NCBI RefSeq assembly: GCF_036178145.1
Contig: NZ_CP108067.1
Location: 6,957,501 to 7,021,500, forward strand
DNA: 64,000 bases
Reading direction: 5' to 3'
Source of the DNA: Streptomyces sp. NBC_00273
GTDB lineage: Bacteria; Actinomycetota; Actinomycetes; Streptomycetales; Streptomycetaceae
A program made the translations under genes and the position numbers. A model generated the notes under the pieces. It was given only the letters and a program-made list of their open reading frames with translations, was not told the origin of the DNA and made no database searches. Shown here in pieces: positions 7,869 to 16,728 of this stretch; within the stretch, counting starts at the first letter, position 1, and each line of letters begins with the position of its first letter.

Positions 7869-9530
7869 TCAGCGGACGGGCTGGTGCACCCGTTCCACCT
7901 TCTGGGTCCCGTTCAGCGTCCGGTACGACCGGCTCCACGCGGATGTGGCACCCGGCTGCCGCTTGTCGGACACCACGTAGTAGTCCATCTGCGAGCGCTC
8001 CGCCGTCACGTCCAGCACGCCGTAGCCGTGCGCGTCCATGTCGAGCCACTTCACGTGCCAGTTGGCGGCCTTGATGGCCGACTCGGCGACCAGCGAGAGG
8101 GTGTCCGGCAGGACGTGCAGAATGTCGTCGAGGTTGTCGGAGGTCACCGAGGTGACCACGAACTCGGTCGCCGCCGTGCCCGAGCCCGGGTACGTGGCCA
8201 TGTTCATCGGGACCTCGTTCGCCCAGGCCATGTGGATGTCACCGGTCAGGAACACGGTGTTCTTGATGCCCCGGTCCTTCAGGTGTCCCAGCAGCTCCTT
8301 GCGGTCGTCCGTGTAGCCGTCCCACTGGTCCGCGCTGATCGCGATGCCGCCCTCGGGCAGGCCGAGCAGCTTGGTGAGCGGCTTCAGCAGGTGCGCGGGG
8401 AGCGAGCCGAAGGCCACCGGCGAGATCATCACCGAGGTGCCGACCAGCTTCCAGGTCGCCTCCGAGCCCGCGAGGCCCGACTTGAGCCAGTCCAGCTGGG
8501 CGCGCCCGGTGATGGTGCGCTCCGGGTCGTCCACCGAGCCGCTGCCGACCTTGGTCTGCTGCGAGCGGAAGGAGCGCAGGTCCAGCAGGTGCAGGTCGGC
8601 GAGGGTGCCGAAGCGCAGCCGGCGGTAGACGGTGCCCGCGATGGAGGCGCGCACGGGCATCCACTCGAAGTACGCCTGCTTGGCGGCGGCGGCGCGGGCC
8701 GCCCACTCGCCCTCGGCCCCCGGGGTGTGGTTCTCGGCGCCGCCGGCCCAGGCGTCGTTGGCGAACTCGTGGTCGTCCCAGATGGCGATGATCGGGTGTG
8801 CGTGGTGCAGGGCCTGGAGGTCGGCGTCCGTCTTGTACTTGCCGTGGCGCGTGCGGTAGTCGGCGAGCGAGACGATCTCGTGCTTCGGCTCGTGCGGGCG
8901 TACGACGTACTTCGCCTCCGGATATCCCCCGGACTGGTACTCGTAGATGTAGTCACCCAGGTGCAGGATCGCGTGCAGGTCCGTGCGGGCCGCCAGGTGG
9001 CGGTAGGCGGAGAAGTAGCCGGACTCCCAGTTGGCGCAGGAGACCACGCCGAAGCGGACCCCCTCGGTCGTCGCCTCGTGGGCCGGGGTGGTCAGGGTGC
9101 GCCCGACGGGGGAGGAGGTGCCGCCGGCGGTGAACCGGTACCAGTACGGCGTCTGCGGCTGCAGCCCGCGCACGTCCACCTTGACCGTGTGGTCGGTGGC
9201 GGCGCTCGCGGTGACGGTGCCGGAGCCGACGATGCGGGAGAAGCCCTTGTCGGCCGCCACTTCCCAGTTCACCTGGGTGGCCGGGCCGAGCCCGGAGCCG
9301 GGGACGGCCTCGGGGGTCGGGGTGACGCGGGTCCAGAGCAGGACCCCGTCGGGCAGCGGGTCGCCCGAGGCGACGCCGTGGAGGAAGGCGGGCGCGGTGC
9401 CCGCCGCATGGGCGACCGAGGCGCCCAGTGAGGTGAGGGGGGCCAGTGCGGCAGTGGCCGCGGCGGCCAGAACGACCGTGCGGCGGCGGGGAGTTGCCGC
9501 AGACTGGGAGGAGGTGAGATGACTGGTCAC
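7869..9530 (-). CDS. phoD: PhoD-like alkaline phosphatase, Tat-exported
   Basis: The 553-residue protein is a secreted phosphodiesterase/alkaline phosphatase for scavenging phosphate from organic esters. The N-terminus has a twin-arginine-type signal ([15 protein letters not shown], cleavage near VAHA). An N-terminal Fn3-like PhoD domain is followed by the metallophosphatase domain with [39 protein letters not shown] and LTGDIHMAW, which carry the metal ligands. The start is GTG with TAATAT only eight bases upstream and no ribosome site, so the transcript is probably leaderless. The family is usually under PhoP control; I could not find a convincing PHO box. Confidence 0.92.
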   Translation of the reverse strand: MTSHLTSSQSAATPRRRTVVLAAAATAALAPLTSLGASVAHAAGTAPAFLHGVASGDPLPDGVLLWTRVTPTPEAVPGSGLGPATQVNWEVAADKGFSRIVGSGTVTASAATDHTVKVDVRGLQPQTPYWYRFTAGGTSSPVGRTLTTPAHEATTEGVRFGVVSCANWESGYFSAYRHLAARTDLHAILHLGDYIYEYQSGGYPEAKYVVRPHEPKHEIVSLADYRTRHGKYKTDADLQALHHAHPIIAIWDDHEFANDAWAGGAENHTPGAEGEWAARAAAAKQAYFEWMPVRASIAGTVYRRLRFGTLADLHLLDLRSFRSQQTKVGSGSVDDPERTITGRAQLDWLKSGLAGSEATWKLVGTSVMISPVAFGSLPAHLLKPLTKLLGLPEGGIAISADQWDGYTDDRKELLGHLKDRGIKNTVFLTGDIHMAWANEVPMNMATYPGSGTAATEFVVTSVTSDNLDDILHVLPDTLSLVAESAIKAANWHVKWLDMDAHGYGVLDVTAERSQMDYYVVSDKRQPGATSAWSRSYRTLNGTQKVERVHQPVR

Positions 9531-9538
9531 GGATGATC

Positions 9539-9544
9539 ATATTA
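9539..9544 (-). promoter_or_regulatory. Candidate -10 box of phoD
   Basis: TAATAT lies eight bases before the GTG start. The spacing puts transcription initiation at or next to the start codon. Confidence 0.5.
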
Positions 9545-9582
9545 CCGACGGGTACACCCGCTCGAACAGGTGCGTGCATGCA

Positions 9583-9617
9583 AAGGGCGGGCGAACTCTG
9601 GGAGTTCACCCGCCCTT
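9583..9617. terminator. Hairpin terminator after the DsbA-like gene
   Basis: AAGGGCGGGCGAACTC pairs with GAGTTCACCCGCCCTT with one mismatch across a 3-base loop. It lies between the DsbA-like gene and phoD, both on the minus strand. Confidence 0.75.
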
Positions 9618-9659
9618 CGAGGCGGCCATCCGGACGGTGATTTCCGGATTGCCCCGGGA

Positions 9660-10454
9660 TCAGCCCTGCAGGGCCTTGTCGATCGCCGCCGTGAACAGTT
9701 CCGCCGTCTGCGGGGTCTCGATCTTCTTGCCGTCCATCTTCAGGGTCGGCGTGCCCTTCACCCCGGACTTGTCGAAGGACTTCGACATCTCCAGCGCCCA
9801 GCGGTCGTACGTACCGTCCTCGACGGCCTTCTTGAACTCGGCGTTGCCCTTGAGCGCCGGGACCGTGTCCGCGACCTTCAGCAGGTAGTCGTCCTTGGCG
9901 AAGCTGTCGACGCTCTCCTCGGGGTGCAGGTCCTTGGAGTACAGCGCGGCCTTGTAGTCGAGGAAGGCCTGCGGGCTGACGTTCAGCGCCGCGCCCAGGG
10001 CGCTCAGCGCGTTCTTCGAGCCCTCGCCCTTGACGGCGTTGTCGATGAAGGTGGCGCCGATGTACTGGAGCTTGTACTTGCCCGCGTCCACGTCCTTCTT
10101 GACCTGCTCGCCGGCCGCCTGCTCGAAGGCGGCGCAGGCCGGGCAGCGCGAGTCCTCGTACAGCTCCAGGGTCTTCTTGGCCTCGGGCTTGCCGATGACG
10201 ACCGTGGTGCCGTCCTCGCCCTCGGTGTTCTTCGGCTTGACCAGCTCGGCCTTGGCGGCCTGCTCCCAGTGGCCGGGCTGGTTCGACTGCACGATCGCGT
10301 AGCCGATGGCGCCGACCAGGCCGAGGGCTGCGACCACCGCGCCCGCCACGATCACCTGGCGGCGCACCTTGTCCCTCTTGGCCTGGGCCTCGCGCTCGGC
10401 GCGCAGACGCTCGCGGGCCGCCGCCTTGTTCGCCTGGCTGTTGCGTGAACTCAT
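9660..10454 (-). CDS. Membrane-anchored DsbA/DSBA-like thioredoxin-fold protein
   Basis: The 264-residue protein has a charged cytoplasmic N-terminus, one membrane segment at about residues 33-54 and an extracytoplasmic thioredoxin-fold domain. The active-site motif is CPAC at residues 104-107, and GVKGTPTLKMDG provides the cis-Pro. It probably makes, reduces or isomerises disulfides in exported proteins. A related protein with CPSC is encoded at 37584. The start ATG follows GGAGATCACG on the minus strand. The membrane-protein gene at 10503 is 48 nt upstream, and the two may be cotranscribed. Confidence 0.88.
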   Translation of the reverse strand: MSSRNSQANKAAARERLRAEREAQAKRDKVRRQVIVAGAVVAALGLVGAIGYAIVQSNQPGHWEQAAKAELVKPKNTEGEDGTTVVIGKPEAKKTLELYEDSRCPACAAFEQAAGEQVKKDVDAGKYKLQYIGATFIDNAVKGEGSKNALSALGAALNVSPQAFLDYKAALYSKDLHPEESVDSFAKDDYLLKVADTVPALKGNAEFKKAVEDGTYDRWALEMSKSFDKSGVKGTPTLKMDGKKIETPQTAELFTAAIDKALQG

Positions 10455-10502
10455 CGTGATCTCCGTGGGGTGTGACGTGTGGAAGGGACTGCCGTACGTG
10501 CG

Positions 10503-11189
10503 TCAGGCGCGGGCGAGCGCGCCGAGCACGGGGGGTCCCCGCCGTCCCACGGAGTGTGCCGGGAAGCGGGTGCGGGCCCCGGCGGCCGGACGGACCGACC
10601 GCAGCAGCGCCCGCGCCGGCCGGCGGGCCGCCGCGACCGAAGCCGCCGCCAGCAGCAGCGGCCGGAACGCGAAGGCGGCCACCGCCCGCAGCAGCCGGCC
10701 CAGTGCCCGCTCGCCGTGGCGCAACCAGGCGGCGGCCAGCAGTCCGACCGAGACATGGGCGCCGAGCAGCAGCCAGGGCGTGTACGGCCCCGGTGAGGAC
10801 AGCAGCGCGGCCGCATCGGCCGGCCCGGTCACCTCGGTCAGCGGCCCGCCCACCGGCGTGCCGCCGCACAGGGCGTCCAGGCCCATGGCGCGCAGCGGGC
10901 CCGCGACGGGTCCGCCGGCCGGGCCGTAACAGAGGTGCTGTCCGGTGGTGAAGACGGTGTCGGCGGCCAACTCCAGCGGTACGAGCAGCCCGGCGATGGG
11001 GCCGAAGCCCCGTTCGCGGCCCGCGAGCGCGTAGGCGATCGCGAACACACCCGCGAAGGCCCCGGCCACCAGCGTGCGCGGCAGCGGGACCTGGGACATC
11101 AGGACGTGCGAGCCCGAGGAGAGCAGTACGACGAGCGCGCTGAACAGCGCGGCCCGCAGCCCCCTGAGTCCCGTCCCGGAAATGTCCAT
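10503..11189 (-). CDS. Conserved membrane protein of unknown function
   Basis: I do not recognise a named family. The 228-residue sequence has about five hydrophobic segments (around residues 13-33, 38-55, 63-80, 138-155 and 170-188) and a basic, Pro/Arg-rich C-terminal tail. It is immediately upstream of the DsbA-like gene on the same strand, so a link with envelope thiol chemistry is possible, but only position supports it. Two Cys residues fall in the predicted extracellular loop (LCYG and LCGG), which might be a substrate disulfide. Confidence 0.65.
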   Translation of the reverse strand: MDISGTGLRGLRAALFSALVVLLSSGSHVLMSQVPLPRTLVAGAFAGVFAIAYALAGRERGFGPIAGLLVPLELAADTVFTTGQHLCYGPAGGPVAGPLRAMGLDALCGGTPVGGPLTEVTGPADAAALLSSPGPYTPWLLLGAHVSVGLLAAAWLRHGERALGRLLRAVAAFAFRPLLLAAASVAAARRPARALLRSVRPAAGARTRFPAHSVGRRGPPVLGALARA

Positions 11190-11228
11190 CCTCGCGAGTG
11201 TGCCATGCGTTCCTGTGGAACGAGCGGC

Positions 11229-12554
11229 TCAGGGAGTGAGACGCCCGTTACGGAAGAGGTCCACGAAGATCTGGTGGTCGGCGCGCGCCCGGGCCCCGTA
11301 CGCGTGGGCGAAGTCCACGAGCAGCTCCGCGAACCCCCCCTCGTCCGCCGCGATCGCCGCGTCGATGGCCCGCTCGGTGGAGAAGGGCACCAGGGACTGC
11401 CCGCTCTCGGCCTCGTCGGCGGACGCGTGCATGGTCGCGGTCGCCCGGCCGAGATCGGCGACGACGGCCGCGATCTCCTCCGGGTCGTCCAGGTCCGACC
11501 AGTCCAGGTCCACCGCGTACGGGGAGACCTCCGCCACCAGCTGCCCGGCCCCGTCCAGTTCCGTCCAGCCCAGCCACGGGTCGGCGTGCGCCTGCAGGGC
11601 GCGCTGCGAGATGACCGTGCGGTGCCCCTCGTGCTGGAAGTACTCCCGCACCGCCCGGTCCGTGATGTGCCGGGAGGCCGCCGGCGTCTGCGCCTGCTTG
11701 AGGTAGATCACGACGTCGTTCTCCAGGGCGTCGCTGTGCCCCTCCAGCAGGATGTTGTAGGAGGGCAGGCCCGCCGAGCCGATGCCGACGCCCCGGCGCC
11801 CCACCACGTCCTTGACCCGGTAGGAGTCCGGGCGCACGAGGGACTCGTCGGGGAGGGTCTCCAGGTACCCGTCGAAGGCGGCCAGCACCTTGTACCGGGT
11901 GGCGGCGTCCAGCTCGATGGAGCCCCCGCCGGAGGTGAAGCGGCGCTCGTAGTCCCGTATCTCCGTCATGGAGTCCAGCAGCGAGAAGCGGGTCCGGGAG
12001 CGGGCCGAGCGCAGCGCGTCCAGCAGCGGGCCCTCGGCGGTGTCCAGGGTGAAGGAGGGCACCTCCTCGTTCTTCGCCCCCGCGGCCAGCCGGTGGATCC
12101 GCTCCCGGTAGGCGCCCGCGTAGATCCGCACCAGCTCGCTTATCTGGTCGTCGCTGAGCGCCTTGGTGTAGCCGATCAGGGCGACGGAGGCGGCGAACCG
12201 CTTCAGGTCCCAGGTGAAGGGGCCGACGTAGGCCTCGTCGAAGTCGTTGACGTTGAAGACCAGCCGACCGTTGGAGTCCATGTACGTGCCGAAGTTCTCG
12301 GCGTGCAGGTCTCCGTGGATCCACACCCGGCCCGTCCGCTCGTCCAGGTAGGGGCCGCCGTGCCGGTCCCGCTCCAGGTCGGAGTAGAAGAGGCAGGCGG
12401 TACCCCGGTAGAAGGCGAAGGCCGAAGCCGCCATCTTGCGGAATTTGACCTGGAAGGCAGCGGGGTCGGCGGCGAGCAGCTCACCGAACGCGGTGTCGAA
12501 CACGTCGAGGATCTGCTCGGCGCGCTGCTCGTCGGTCGTCTCGGGGACCGCCAT
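11229..12554 (-). CDS. DUF2252 family protein, kinase-like fold
   Basis: The 441-residue protein belongs to the uncharacterised DUF2252 family. Its motifs HGDLHAENFG (about residue 100) and FNVNDFDEA (about 125) look like the catalytic and metal-binding loops of aminoglycoside-phosphotransferase-like kinases, so phosphotransfer is plausible but unproven. I chose the ATG at 12554 rather than the longer start at 12575 because AGGAGG lies eight bases before it and actually falls inside the longer version. It is divergent from dnaE. Confidence 0.82.
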   Translation of the reverse strand: MAVPETTDEQRAEQILDVFDTAFGELLAADPAAFQVKFRKMAASAFAFYRGTACLFYSDLERDRHGGPYLDERTGRVWIHGDLHAENFGTYMDSNGRLVFNVNDFDEAYVGPFTWDLKRFAASVALIGYTKALSDDQISELVRIYAGAYRERIHRLAAGAKNEEVPSFTLDTAEGPLLDALRSARSRTRFSLLDSMTEIRDYERRFTSGGGSIELDAATRYKVLAAFDGYLETLPDESLVRPDSYRVKDVVGRRGVGIGSAGLPSYNILLEGHSDALENDVVIYLKQAQTPAASRHITDRAVREYFQHEGHRTVISQRALQAHADPWLGWTELDGAGQLVAEVSPYAVDLDWSDLDDPEEIAAVVADLGRATATMHASADEAESGQSLVPFSTERAIDAAIAADEGGFAELLVDFAHAYGARARADHQIFVDLFRNGRLTP

Positions 12555-12727
12555 GGCGGGTTCCTCCTGGTGCACGGGCTGTTTCAGGTTCCGACCGACT
12601 GGACGCCGGATCGGCCCTCCTGGTTCTGCAACGCCCGACCGTACCGGTCAGTGCCCGCGATCTGTCACCCGGCCGACGTAGGATTCGAAGCTGCCCCCTC
12701 GCCCCCCGCCCCCGGAGGACCCGCGCC

Positions 12728-15700
12728 GTGACAAAGCCGCCGTTCACGCACCTGCACGTCCACACCCAGTACTCGCTGCTGGACGGTGCCGCGCGGCTGA
12801 AGGACATGTTCAACGCCTGCAACGAGATGGGCATGACGCACATCGCCATGTCCGACCACGGCAATCTGCACGGCGCCTATGACTTCTTCCACACCGCGCA
12901 GAAGGCCGGCATCACGCCGATCATCGGCATCGAGGCGTACGTCGCCCCCGAGTCCCGGCGCAACAAGCGGCGCATCCAGTGGGGCCAGCCGCACCAGAAG
13001 CGCGACGACGTCTCCGGTTCCGGCGGTTACACCCACAAGACGATCTGGGCGTCGAACGCCACCGGTCTGCACAACATCTTCCGGCTGTCCTCCGACGCGT
13101 ACGCCGAGGGCTGGCTCACGAAGTGGCCGCGGATGGACAAGGAGACCATCTCCAAGTGGTCCGAGGGCCTGATCGCCTCCACCGGCTGCCCGTCCGGCGA
13201 GGTGCAGACCAGGCTGCGGCTCGGCCAGTTCGACGAGGCCGTGCAGGCCGCCTCCGACTACAAGGACATCTTCGGCGAGGGGCGCTACTTCCTGGAGCTG
13301 ATGGACCACGGCATCGAGATCGAGCGCCGGGTCCGCGACGGGCTCCTGGAGATCGGCAAGAAGCTCGGCATCCCGCCGCTGGTGACGAACGACTCCCACT
13401 ACACGTACGCGAGCGAGGCCGGCGCCCACGACGCGCTGCTCTGCATCCAGACCGGCAAGAACCTCTCGGACCCGGACCGCTTCCGCTTCGACGGCACCGG
13501 CTACTACCTGAAGTCGACCGACGAGATGTACGCGATCGACTCCTCGGACGCCTGGCAGGAGGGCTGCGCCAACACGCGGCTGGTCGCCGACCAGATCGAC
13601 ACCGAGGGCATGTTCAAGTTCCGGAACCTGATGCCGAAGTTCGACATCCCGGACGGCCACACCGAGGTCAGCTGGTTCCGCGAGGAGACCATGCGCGGCA
13701 TGCACCGCCGCTACCCCGGAGGCATCCCGGAGGACCGGATGCAGCAGGCCGAGTACGAGATGGACACGATCATCTCGATGGGCTTCCCCGGCTACTTCCT
13801 CGTGGTCGCCGACTTCATCATGTGGGCCAAGAACCAGGGCATCGCGGTGGGTCCGGGCCGAGGCTCCGCGGCCGGTTCGATCGTCGCGTACGCCATGGGC
13901 ATCACCGACCTCGACCCGCTCACGCACGGCCTGATCTTCGAGCGCTTCCTGAACCCCGAGCGCGTCTCCATGCCCGACGTCGACATCGACTTCGACGAGC
14001 GTCGGCGCGTCGAAGTGATCCGGTACGTGACCGACAAGTACGGCGCCGACAAGGTCGCCATGATCGGCACCTACGGCACCATCAAGGCCAAGAACGCGAT
14101 CAAGGACTCGGCGCGCGTCCTGGGCTACCCGTACGCCATGGGCGACCGGCTGACCAAGGCCATGCCCGCCGACGTCCTCGGCAAGGGCATTCCGCTCTCC
14201 GGCATCCTCGACCCGCAGCACCCCCGCTACGGCGAGGCCGGCGAGATCCGCGGGATGTACGAGAACGAGCCGGACGTGAAGAAGGTCATCGACACCGCCC
14301 GTGGTGTGGAGGGCCTGGTCCGCCAGATGGGCGTGCACGCCGCCGGCGTGATCATGTCCAGCGAGACCATCACCGACCACGTACCCGTCTGGGTGCGGCA
14401 CACCGACGGCGTCACCATCACCCAGTGGGACTACCCGAGCTGCGAGTCGCTCGGCCTGCTGAAGATGGACTTCCTCGGCCTGCGCAACCTCACGATCATG
14501 GACGACGCCGTCAAGATGGTGAAGGCCAACAAGGGGATCGACATCGATCTCCTGGCCCTCCCGCTCGACGACCCCAAGACCTTCGAGCTGCTCGGCCGCG
14601 GTGACACCCTCGGCGTGTTCCAGTTCGACGGCGGGCCCATGCGCTCCCTGCTGCGCCTGATGAAGCCCGACAACTTCGAAGACATCTCCGCCGTGTCGGC
14701 CCTGTACCGGCCGGGCCCGATGGGCATGAACTCGCACACGAACTACGCCCTGCGCAAGAACAAGCAGCAGGAGATCACCCCGATCCACCCGGAGCTGGAG
14801 GGCCCCCTCGAAGAGGTGCTCGCGGTCACCTACGGCCTGATCGTCTACCAGGAGCAGGTGCAGAAGGCCGCTCAGATCATCGCCGGGTACTCGCTCGGCG
14901 AGGCCGACATCCTGCGCCGCGTGATGGGCAAGAAGAAGCCCGAGGAGCTGGCGAAGAACTTCGTCATCTTCGAGGAGGGGGCCAAGAAGAAGGGCTTCAG
15001 CGACCAGGCGATCAAGGCCCTGTGGGACGTCCTGGTCCCCTTCGCCGGCTACGCCTTCAACAAGGCGCACTCGGCCGCGTACGGCCTGGTCTCCTACTGG
15101 ACCGCCTACCTCAAGGCGAACTTCCCGGCCGAGTACATGGCCGGCCTGCTCACCTCGGTCAAGGACGACAAGGACAAGTCCGCGATCTACCTGAACGAGT
15201 GCCGCCGGATGGGCATCAAGGTCCTGCCGCCGAACGTCAACGAGTCCGAGCCGAACTTCGCGGCCCAGGGCGACGACGTGATCCTCTTCGGCCTCACCGC
15301 GGTGCGCAACGTCGGCACCAACGTGGTCGAGTCGATCATCAGGACGCGGAAGGCCAAGGGGAAGTTCTCCTCCTTCCCCGACTTCCTGGACAAGGTCGAG
15401 GCCGTCGTCTGCAACAAGCGCACCGTCGAGTCGCTGATCAAGGCCGGCGCGTACGACGAGATGGGCCACACCCGCAAGGGCCTGGTCGCGCACCACGAGT
15501 CGATGATCGACAACGTGGTCGCGGTCAAGCGCAAGGAGGCCGAGGGACAGTTCGACCTGTTCGGCGGGATGGGTGACGAGAACGCGAGCGACGAGCCCGG
15601 CTTCGGCCTCGACGTGGAGTTCTCCGACGTCGAGTGGGAGAAGTCCTACCTGCTCGCCCAGGAGCGCGAGATGCTCGGCCTCTACGTCTCCGACCACCCG

Positions 15701-16270
15701 CTCTTCGGCCTGGAACACGTGCTCTCCGACAAGACGGACGCCGGCATCTCCCAGCTGACCGGCGGCGAGCACTCCGACGGCGCCGTCGTCACCATCGGCG
15801 GCATCATCTCGGGCCTCCAGCGCAAGATGACCAAGCAGGGCAACGCCTGGGCCATCGCCACCGTCGAGGACCTGGCCGGCTCCATCGAATGCATGTTCTT
15901 CCCGGCGACCTACCAGCTCGTCTCCACCCAGCTGGTCGAGGACACCGTGGTCTTCGTCAAGGGCCGCCTCGACAAGCGCGAGGACGTCCCCCGCCTGGTC
16001 GCCATGGAGATGATGGTCCCCGACCTCTCCTCGGCCGGCACCAACGCCCCGGTGGTCCTCACCATCCCCACCGTCAAGGTCACGCCGCCGATGGTGACCC
16101 GTCTGGGCGAGATCCTGCGCCACCACAAGGGCAACACCGAGGTGCGGATCAAGCTCCAGGGGCCGCGGACCACCACCGTGCTCCGCCTCGACAGGCACCG
16201 CGTCCAGCCCGACCCGGCGCTCTTCGGTGACCTCAAGGTGCTCCTCGGACCGTCCTGCCTGGCCGGATAG
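12728..16270 (+). CDS. dnaE: DNA polymerase III alpha subunit
   Basis: The 1180-residue protein is the replicative polymerase catalytic subunit. The N-terminal PHP domain begins LHVHTQYSLLDG. The polymerase core includes GRGSAAGSIVAY, the catalytic acidic cluster PDVDIDFDERR (about residues 416-426) and the HHH-type region. The C-terminal OB fold (VTIGGIISGLQRKMTKQGN) and a small tail complete the standard DnaE1 architecture and length. The start is GTG with GGAGG nine bases upstream. The gene stands alone and ends at a very strong hairpin. Confidence 0.97.
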   Translation: MTKPPFTHLHVHTQYSLLDGAARLKDMFNACNEMGMTHIAMSDHGNLHGAYDFFHTAQKAGITPIIGIEAYVAPESRRNKRRIQWGQPHQKRDDVSGSGGYTHKTIWASNATGLHNIFRLSSDAYAEGWLTKWPRMDKETISKWSEGLIASTGCPSGEVQTRLRLGQFDEAVQAASDYKDIFGEGRYFLELMDHGIEIERRVRDGLLEIGKKLGIPPLVTNDSHYTYASEAGAHDALLCIQTGKNLSDPDRFRFDGTGYYLKSTDEMYAIDSSDAWQEGCANTRLVADQIDTEGMFKFRNLMPKFDIPDGHTEVSWFREETMRGMHRRYPGGIPEDRMQQAEYEMDTIISMGFPGYFLVVADFIMWAKNQGIAVGPGRGSAAGSIVAYAMGITDLDPLTHGLIFERFLNPERVSMPDVDIDFDERRRVEVIRYVTDKYGADKVAMIGTYGTIKAKNAIKDSARVLGYPYAMGDRLTKAMPADVLGKGIPLSGILDPQHPRYGEAGEIRGMYENEPDVKKVIDTARGVEGLVRQMGVHAAGVIMSSETITDHVPVWVRHTDGVTITQWDYPSCESLGLLKMDFLGLRNLTIMDDAVKMVKANKGIDIDLLALPLDDPKTFELLGRGDTLGVFQFDGGPMRSLLRLMKPDNFEDISAVSALYRPGPMGMNSHTNYALRKNKQQEITPIHPELEGPLEEVLAVTYGLIVYQEQVQKAAQIIAGYSLGEADILRRVMGKKKPEELAKNFVIFEEGAKKKGFSDQAIKALWDVLVPFAGYAFNKAHSAAYGLVSYWTAYLKANFPAEYMAGLLTSVKDDKDKSAIYLNECRRMGIKVLPPNVNESEPNFAAQGDDVILFGLTAVRNVGTNVVESIIRTRKAKGKFSSFPDFLDKVEAVVCNKRTVESLIKAGAYDEMGHTRKGLVAHHESMIDNVVAVKRKEAEGQFDLFGGMGDENASDEPGFGLDVEFSDVEWEKSYLLAQEREMLGLYVSDHPLFGLEHVLSDKTDAGISQLTGGEHSDGAVVTIGGIISGLQRKMTKQGNAWAIATVEDLAGSIECMFFPATYQLVSTQLVEDTVVFVKGRLDKREDVPRLVAMEMMVPDLSSAGTNAPVVLTIPTVKVTPPMVTRLGEILRHHKGNTEVRIKLQGPRTTTVLRLDRHRVQPDPALFGDLKVLLGPSCLAG

Positions 16271-16286
16271 CGCCCCCGGCGGTACG

Positions 16287-16329
16287 CGCGGAAGGGCCCG
16301 CCCGGTGACACCGGGCGGGCCCTTCCGCG
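16287..16329. terminator. Strong bidirectional hairpin terminator
   Basis: The arms at 16287-16307 and 16309-16329 are perfectly complementary over 21 bases around a single central base. It separates dnaE from the convergent small gene. Confidence 0.8.
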
Positions 16330-16343
16330 TGCGAGTACGGCCG

Positions 16344-16508
16344 TCAGTTGTGGCCGAACTTCTTCTCCTTGCGCTTGTGCGCCATGTCCATCGGGCTCGG
16401 CGCCGAGGAGGAGGGCATCGACTCGGTCTCCGAGGCGCCCTTGGTCGGATCCTGCCCCGACCGGGGCTGCTGCTTGGCGGGCTGCTTCTGGTTCTTGTTC
16501 TTGGCCAT
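16344..16508 (-). CDS. Small basic conserved protein, 54 residues
   Basis: This gene is too short for the usual length cut-offs. It encodes MAKNKNQKQPAKQQP at the N-terminus, a Ser/Glu-rich centre, and MDMAHKRKEKKFGHN at the C-terminus. It is highly charged and likely disordered. Support comes from a good ribosome site (GGAGG, eight bases before the ATG), a dedicated shared terminator, and third positions typical of the genome. I recall similar short Lys/Gln-rich proteins in Streptomyces but know no function. Confidence 0.7.
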   Translation of the reverse strand: MAKNKNQKQPAKQQPRSGQDPTKGASETESMPSSSAPSPMDMAHKRKEKKFGHN

Positions 16509-16728
16509 GGTGGAGCCTCCGTGAGGGTCTAGGGGCCAGGACCGCCTTCACACTCACACAACGCCAGAAACGGCGCATTTTGGATCATTACTGCGCGTAG
16601 CCGATGCCTCTCGCACCGTCGACCGTGAGATCCGCCACGCCGATGATCGAGTTCCGGCCTTCAACACCCTTGGGGTCGGGCAGACTCGGGGAACCGCCGC
16701 AAAGCACAGAGGACCCCCAGGGAAGAGG

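Noticed and set aside
9531-9580. PHO box upstream of phoD
   Set aside because: GTTCGAGCGGG weakly resembles one repeat unit, but the adjacent 11-mer does not match, so direct repeats are not supported.
12665-16198. 1177-codon open frame antisense to dnaE
   Set aside because: Same composition artefact; dnaE has complete family motifs on the other strand.
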